From Woeseiaceae bacterium (lineage in GTDB: Bacteria; Pseudomonadota; Gammaproteobacteria; Steroidobacterales; Woeseiaceae): a stretch of 47,399 nt of DNA. Position 1 is the first letter of the stretch. The number at the start of each line of letters is the position of its first letter. The notes below the pieces were generated by a model, which had not been told where the DNA came from, did not search any database, and worked only from the letters and a program-made list of their open reading frames with translations. Shown piece by piece: positions 44,176 to 47,399 of the stretch. Both the position numbers and the translations under genes were made by a program. The DNA is taken from assembly GCA_024640365.1 (NCBI GenBank), contig JAHEFE010000020.1:1-47399 (forward strand). The letters are read 5' to 3'.

Positions 44176-46403
44176 TTCCTGCTCCGACTCCTGCTGCGCG
44201 CGGGTCGTTTACCTGACTTGCGCTCTTCTCTCGCACCCTTGCCGGCGGGCTGAAAATCAATACGCTTGTTTTCCATATCCACTTTCGAAACCAGTATGTG
44301 CATTTCGTCCCCGACGCGAAACGTTGTGCCGCTGCGCTCACCAACCAGACGCTGTCCACCCGCGTCGAAATGGTAGTAGTCATTTTGCAGACTCGTGACA
44401 TGCACCAAGCCATCAATCTGAAACTCATCCAGCATAACGAAGAGCCCGAAATGGGTAACACCCGTGACAATACCAACAAATTCCTGGCCAACTTTATCTT
44501 CCATGAACTGGCATTTCAGCCAGGCCTCCACTTCACGGGTGGCTTCTTCCGCCCGGCGTTCGTAGGCCGAGCAAGTATGACCGAGGCGCTCCATAGCACT
44601 CAGGTCGTAGTTGTAACTACCGGCCTTGCCGCCACGCACGATGTGCTTGATGGCGCGATGTACGAGTAGGTCCGGATACCGCCTGATCGGCGACGTAAAA
44701 TGTGCGTAAGCCTGCAATGCCAAGCCAAAATGGCCAATATTTGCAGGTGTGTATTCTGCGTGCTGCAACGATCGCAACATCGTCATCGAAATTGCGTGAC
44801 TATCAGGTCGATCTGCAACTTGTTCAATGAGCATATTGAGATGCTTGGGCTCCACATGTCGGACATGTGGAACTTTCAAACCCAGTCCAGTCAGGAACAG
44901 GCGCAAATCGTCAAAGCGTTCCTCATCCGGTTTATCGTGGACACGATAGAGGCCTTGAATTTTATTCTTGTGTAAAAATTTTGCAGCCTCGACATTGGCA
45001 GCAATCATGCACTCTTCTATAAGTTTATGGGCGTCGTTACGCTCCACCGAGACTATGCGATCAACCACGCCGTCATCATTTAGCTGAATACGCAACTGCG
45101 GAATATCGAGATTGACGGCTCCACGTTTGGATCTGGCTATTGCCAGTGCCTTATACAAGTCATGCAAGTGGCGGATCGCGACGTGCAGATCTTTCGATAC
45201 TTTGGAAGCCTCATTACCCTCGAGGAACTCGGCAACCTGGGTATAGGTGAGCCGTGCCGCGGAGCGCATTAGGCCTTCGAAAAAGCGCGATTGCGTAACA
45301 TTCCCCTTGCGATCAATGTGCATTTCACAAACCATGCAAAGTCTGTCGACCTTTGGATTTAGAGAGCACAGACCGTTCGACAGTACTTCAGGCAACATCG
45401 GCACGACCCTATCCGGGAAGTAAACCGACGTTGCTCGCTTGATTGCTTCGTGATCGATCGCACCGCCGATTTCTACGTAATGCGCAACGTCTGCTATCGC
45501 GACCAATAGAGTCCAGCCATCTTTTGCGGGCTGGCAATAGACGGCGTCATCAAAATCGCGTGCGTCTGCACCGTCAATCGTTAACAGCGCAACATCACGT
45601 AAATCAGTGCGGCCCGGCTTGGCGGTTTCCGGCACTTCTTTGCCGAACTTCATTGCCGCGCTTCGCACCTCTTTGGGCCACGTATTCGGTATGCCATGCG
45701 ACTGAATAGCGATGTCGGTCGCGATGCCTTTATCTCCGGGCTTACCGATAATTTTGATAACCCGCCCGGTTGCCTGTGCCATTGCGGTCGGATAATCAAG
45801 TATTCGGACGACCACGATTTGCCCAGGTTTAGCCGAGGCCGCCTCGCCTGGCGGAACCAGGATACGGTGACCGATACGCGGGTTATCAGGCATCACGAGA
45901 CCGATGCCACGTTCACGAATGAACTGACCCGCGATCTCATCCATGCCACGCTCAAGAACCTCGACGAGTTTGCCTTCAGGCCGTCCTCGGTTGTCGAGAC
46001 CCACGATTTTGACGGCTACCCGGTCGCCATGAAGAAGTGAGCGCATTTCGCGCGCCGACAGATAAATATCATCACCGCCATCGTCGCGAAGGACGAAACC
46101 GAAGCCGTCCTTGTGACTGCTTACCACTCCAGCCACCAATTCAAGTTTTTCAACGAGGCAAAACTCGTTGCGCCGATTCTCAATAATCTGCCCGGCGCGA
46201 ACCATCTTCTGCAGCCGTTCCTCGAACAGAATTCGCATCCGCTGGCCACGCAACGAAAAGGCCTTGAGAAGCACGTCGATTTTCAAGGGCTTGCCTTCTG
46301 CCGTCAGAAAATCAATGAGCTCTGACCGTTCGGGTATCGGGTGCTTGTACTTTTTAGGCCCCGATGAGCCCGCTTTCGTTTTCGCATCCTTTTGCTTGGC
46401 CAC
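44172..46403 (-). CDS. rnr: Ribonuclease R
   Basis: This protein of about 743 residues is a 3'-5' exoribonuclease that degrades structured RNA. Order of domains: helix-turn-helix and cold-shock domains (about 30-210), RNB catalytic domain (about 230-560; TIDGADARDFDDAVYC with the metal-binding aspartates), S1 domain (about 610-700; VTGVTHFGLFVMLDEFQIDG) and a basic tail (GKRPARSRSRSRK). I choose GTG 46403 with GGAGCAAGG upstream; the frame extends to 46475 without a better site. It precedes rlmB. Confidence 0.96.
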   Translation of the reverse strand: MAKQKDAKTKAGSSGPKKYKHPIPERSELIDFLTAEGKPLKIDVLLKAFSLRGQRMRILFEERLQKMVRAGQIIENRRNEFCLVEKLELVAGVVSSHKDGFGFVLRDDGGDDIYLSAREMRSLLHGDRVAVKIVGLDNRGRPEGKLVEVLERGMDEIAGQFIRERGIGLVMPDNPRIGHRILVPPGEAASAKPGQIVVVRILDYPTAMAQATGRVIKIIGKPGDKGIATDIAIQSHGIPNTWPKEVRSAAMKFGKEVPETAKPGRTDLRDVALLTIDGADARDFDDAVYCQPAKDGWTLLVAIADVAHYVEIGGAIDHEAIKRATSVYFPDRVVPMLPEVLSNGLCSLNPKVDRLCMVCEMHIDRKGNVTQSRFFEGLMRSAARLTYTQVAEFLEGNEASKVSKDLHVAIRHLHDLYKALAIARSKRGAVNLDIPQLRIQLNDDGVVDRIVSVERNDAHKLIEECMIAANVEAAKFLHKNKIQGLYRVHDKPDEERFDDLRLFLTGLGLKVPHVRHVEPKHLNMLIEQVADRPDSHAISMTMLRSLQHAEYTPANIGHFGLALQAYAHFTSPIRRYPDLLVHRAIKHIVRGGKAGSYNYDLSAMERLGHTCSAYERRAEEATREVEAWLKCQFMEDKVGQEFVGIVTGVTHFGLFVMLDEFQIDGLVHVTSLQNDYYHFDAGGQRLVGERSGTTFRVGDEMHILVSKVDMENKRIDFQPAGKGAREERKSGKRPARSRSRSRK

Positions 46404-46683
46404 GCCCTTGCTCCATGTGGTGGTGTTTGAGATTGACAGCCTTGGGCCGCTTTGAGTACAGTGCGCGTCCCGCACCGACCGCTATAGTACGCGGTCTTAC
46501 CTGCCAAGGTGGCGGAATTACGCAGCACTTTGACGTACAATGTCGGCGTGCTGAACAACACGTGATTATAAACTACCTGAAAATCACAGTGTTACATATG
46601 GCAGGTAACCATGATCAGAACCGGAAGCCGGTCATCTTGAGAGTGGTTTGGAACAATACTGACGATCTGATCGATCAGTTGCA

Positions 46684-46770
46684 GCCCAGATGGCGGAATT
46701 GGTAGACGCGCTAGCTTCAGGTGCTAGTCTACGTAAGTAGGTGGAGGTTCAAGTCCTCTTCTGGGCACCA
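46684..46770 (+). tRNA. tRNA-Leu(CAG)
   Basis: This is an 87-nt class II tRNA with encoded CCA (46768-46770). Acceptor GCCCAGA pairs with TCTGGGC. The D arm is TGGCGGAATTGGTAGACGCG, the anticodon stem CTAGC/GCTAG frames a loop with CAG, which reads CUG leucine codons, and a variable arm CTACGTAAGTAGG follows. The T arm is GAGG TTCAAGT CCTC. It is followed by a terminator at 46781-46805. Confidence 0.97.
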
Positions 46771-46780
46771 AATAATACAG

Positions 46781-46805
46781 GCCCCCGCAAGGGGGCCTTT
46801 TTATT
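46781..46805 (+). terminator. Rho-independent terminator of tRNA-Leu
   Basis: GCCCCC (46781-46786) and GGGGGC (46791-46796) form the stem around GCAA, followed by CTTTTTATTT. The same sequence recurs 372 bases on. Confidence 0.9.
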
Positions 46806-47027
46806 TGTGTCAATAACAGGGCTACCTCCAGGGTGGCCATTTCAATATCCCGATATCCCCTCATCAACATCGATATTCCGAAATTTACGGCATTACCACT
46901 ATCGCCGTGGATTTGAAGGTAATGTGCTTGATGATCACTTCGCTTGAGACGGTTCAAGTCCTCTTCTGGGCACCCAATCCGCCCTCCATCCTGTTTCGAG
47001 CGCTGAGAGTTATCGCGGATTGATCTT
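46782..47027 (+). repeat. 372-bp-period direct repeat, copy 1
   Basis: Aligned with 47154-47399 at an offset of exactly 372 bases it shows four mismatches over 246 bases by eye. The unit holds the terminator, a spacer with short palindromes (ATATCCCGATAT), and at 46951-46974 an exact copy of the tRNA-Leu 3' tail (GGTTCAAGTCCTCTTCTGGG, then CACC). Minus-strand open frames at 46724-46957 and 47108-47329 encode related peptides but their differences change amino acids, so I treat them as chance. Confidence 0.9.
46951..46974 (+). repeat. tRNA-Leu 3' tail copy 1
   Basis: Twenty-four bases identical to the tRNA-Leu T arm and 3' acceptor strand (46747-46769) stand alone without the rest of a tRNA. 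The final A of CCA is replaced by C. Confidence 0.9.
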
Positions 47028-47111
47028 TAGTAATCACAAGAAAGAGCAGCAGACTCAAACGCCCTCCATCGTCGAGCCGAGCGAGATTACTACCGGCGGA
47101 TTGATCTTTAG
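46979..47111 (+). repeat. Two diverged ~50-bp subrepeats
   Basis: CGCCCTCCATC opens and GCGGATTGATCTTTAG closes both 46980-47030 and 47060-47112; the middles (TGTTTCGAGCGCTGAGAGTT versus GTCGAGCCGAGCGAGATTAC) differ but share GAG-C-GAG elements. They lie between the two large repeat copies. Confidence 0.65.
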
Positions 47112-47153
47112 CGCTCGCATCCTAGAACTATTTCGGCAATCGTCAAAATAAGC

Positions 47154-47399
47154 CCCCCGCAAGGGGGCCTTTTTATTTGTGTCAATAACAGGGCTACCTC
47201 CAGGGTGGCCATTTCAATATCCGGATATCCCCTCATCAACATCGATATTCCGAAATTTACGGCATTACTACTACCGCTGTGGATTTGAAGGTAATGTGCT
47301 TGATGATCACTTCGCTTGAGACGGTTCAAGTCCTCTTCTGGGCACCCAATCCGCCCTCCATCCTGTTTCGAGCGCTGAGAGTTATCGCGGATTGATCTT
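47154..47399 (+). repeat. 372-bp-period direct repeat, copy 2 (cut by window edge)
   Basis: This second copy carries its own terminator (47153-47177) and tRNA-Leu tail (47323-47346) and runs to the last base of the window. More copies may follow. Confidence 0.9.
47323..47346 (+). repeat. tRNA-Leu 3' tail copy 2
   Basis: The same 24 bases as at 46951-46974, identical by eye, in the second repeat unit. Confidence 0.9.

Noticed and set aside
46724-47329. Two related minus-strand frames in the tRNA-Leu repeat units
   Set aside because: They are similar because the DNA is repeated; the base differences mostly change amino acids and there is no start signal.
46747-47346. CRISPR array made of tRNA-tail repeats
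   Set aside because: Intervals of about 200 and 372 bases are far too long and themselves repeated, and no cas genes are present.
46684-47399. Integrase attachment sites of a genomic island
   Set aside because: The tails fit att cores, but no integrase or cargo is visible; listed instead as repeats with this as an alternative.

Overview
The window reads as a stretch of chromosome from a free-living gammaproteobacterium. Almost every gene is a recognisable core gene, in arrangements known from that class: ffh next to ypjD/yfjD-type genes, rpsP-rimM-trmD-rplS, rpsF-rpsR-DUF2232-rplI-dnaB, rnr-rlmB, gcvR-bcp-bepA, mlaFEDCB, and kbl-tdh. A SUF-only iron-sulfur operon (Rrf2 regulator, sufB, C, D, S, U, T) resembles Xanthomonadales and deep-branching gammaproteobacteria rather than Enterobacterales. 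I saw no transposase, integrase, phage gene or CRISPR array.

Layout. 1-735: intact tRNA-Ser(GGA), a second tRNA-Ser copy broken by short palindromic elements, and a tRNA-Ser 3' fragment carrying the same kind of element. 736-1482: a small lipoprotein gene and a stretch with no confident gene. 1483-4138: gcvR, bcp, bepA. 4213-8053: the Mla retrograde phospholipid transport system, with mlaA convergent to mlaFEDCB. 8383-14626: the SUF operon, preceded by an IscR-type operator candidate. 14679-15179: a SixA-type phosphatase. 15185-22506: amino-acid catabolism (sdaA and putA on minus, kbl and tdh on plus) with hslR. 22552-28282: sppA and a four-gene TRAP transporter with a TatT-like lipoprotein. 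28373-31932: rplS, trmD, rimM, rpsP, ffh. 32078-35675: ypjD, yfjD-like and radA. 35809-39554: a signalling module of CHASE2 Ser/Thr kinase, PP2C phosphatase and FHA protein. 39648-46403: dnaB, rplI, a DUF2232-like membrane protein, rpsR, rpsF, rlmB, rnr. 46684-47399: tRNA-Leu(CAG) followed by 372-bp-period direct repeats that each carry a copy of the tRNA 3' tail and its terminator.

How the genes work together. Serine, proline and threonine breakdown genes cluster with a GcvR-like regulator of glycine cleavage nearby; threonine goes through Tdh and Kbl to glycine and acetyl-CoA. The SUF genes are translationally coupled and probably autoregulated. The kinase, phosphatase and FHA genes form a closed phospho-threonine circuit without any visible type VI secretion genes.

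The most unusual feature is at the two ends. Both lie in tRNA 3'-tail plus terminator duplications, and on the left at least four related multi-hairpin elements of about 67-87 bp sit inside the D loop, anticodon loop and T loop of tRNA-Ser copies. Both window edges fall inside repeats, so the window may be a whole contig that stopped at them. All alignments were done by eye.
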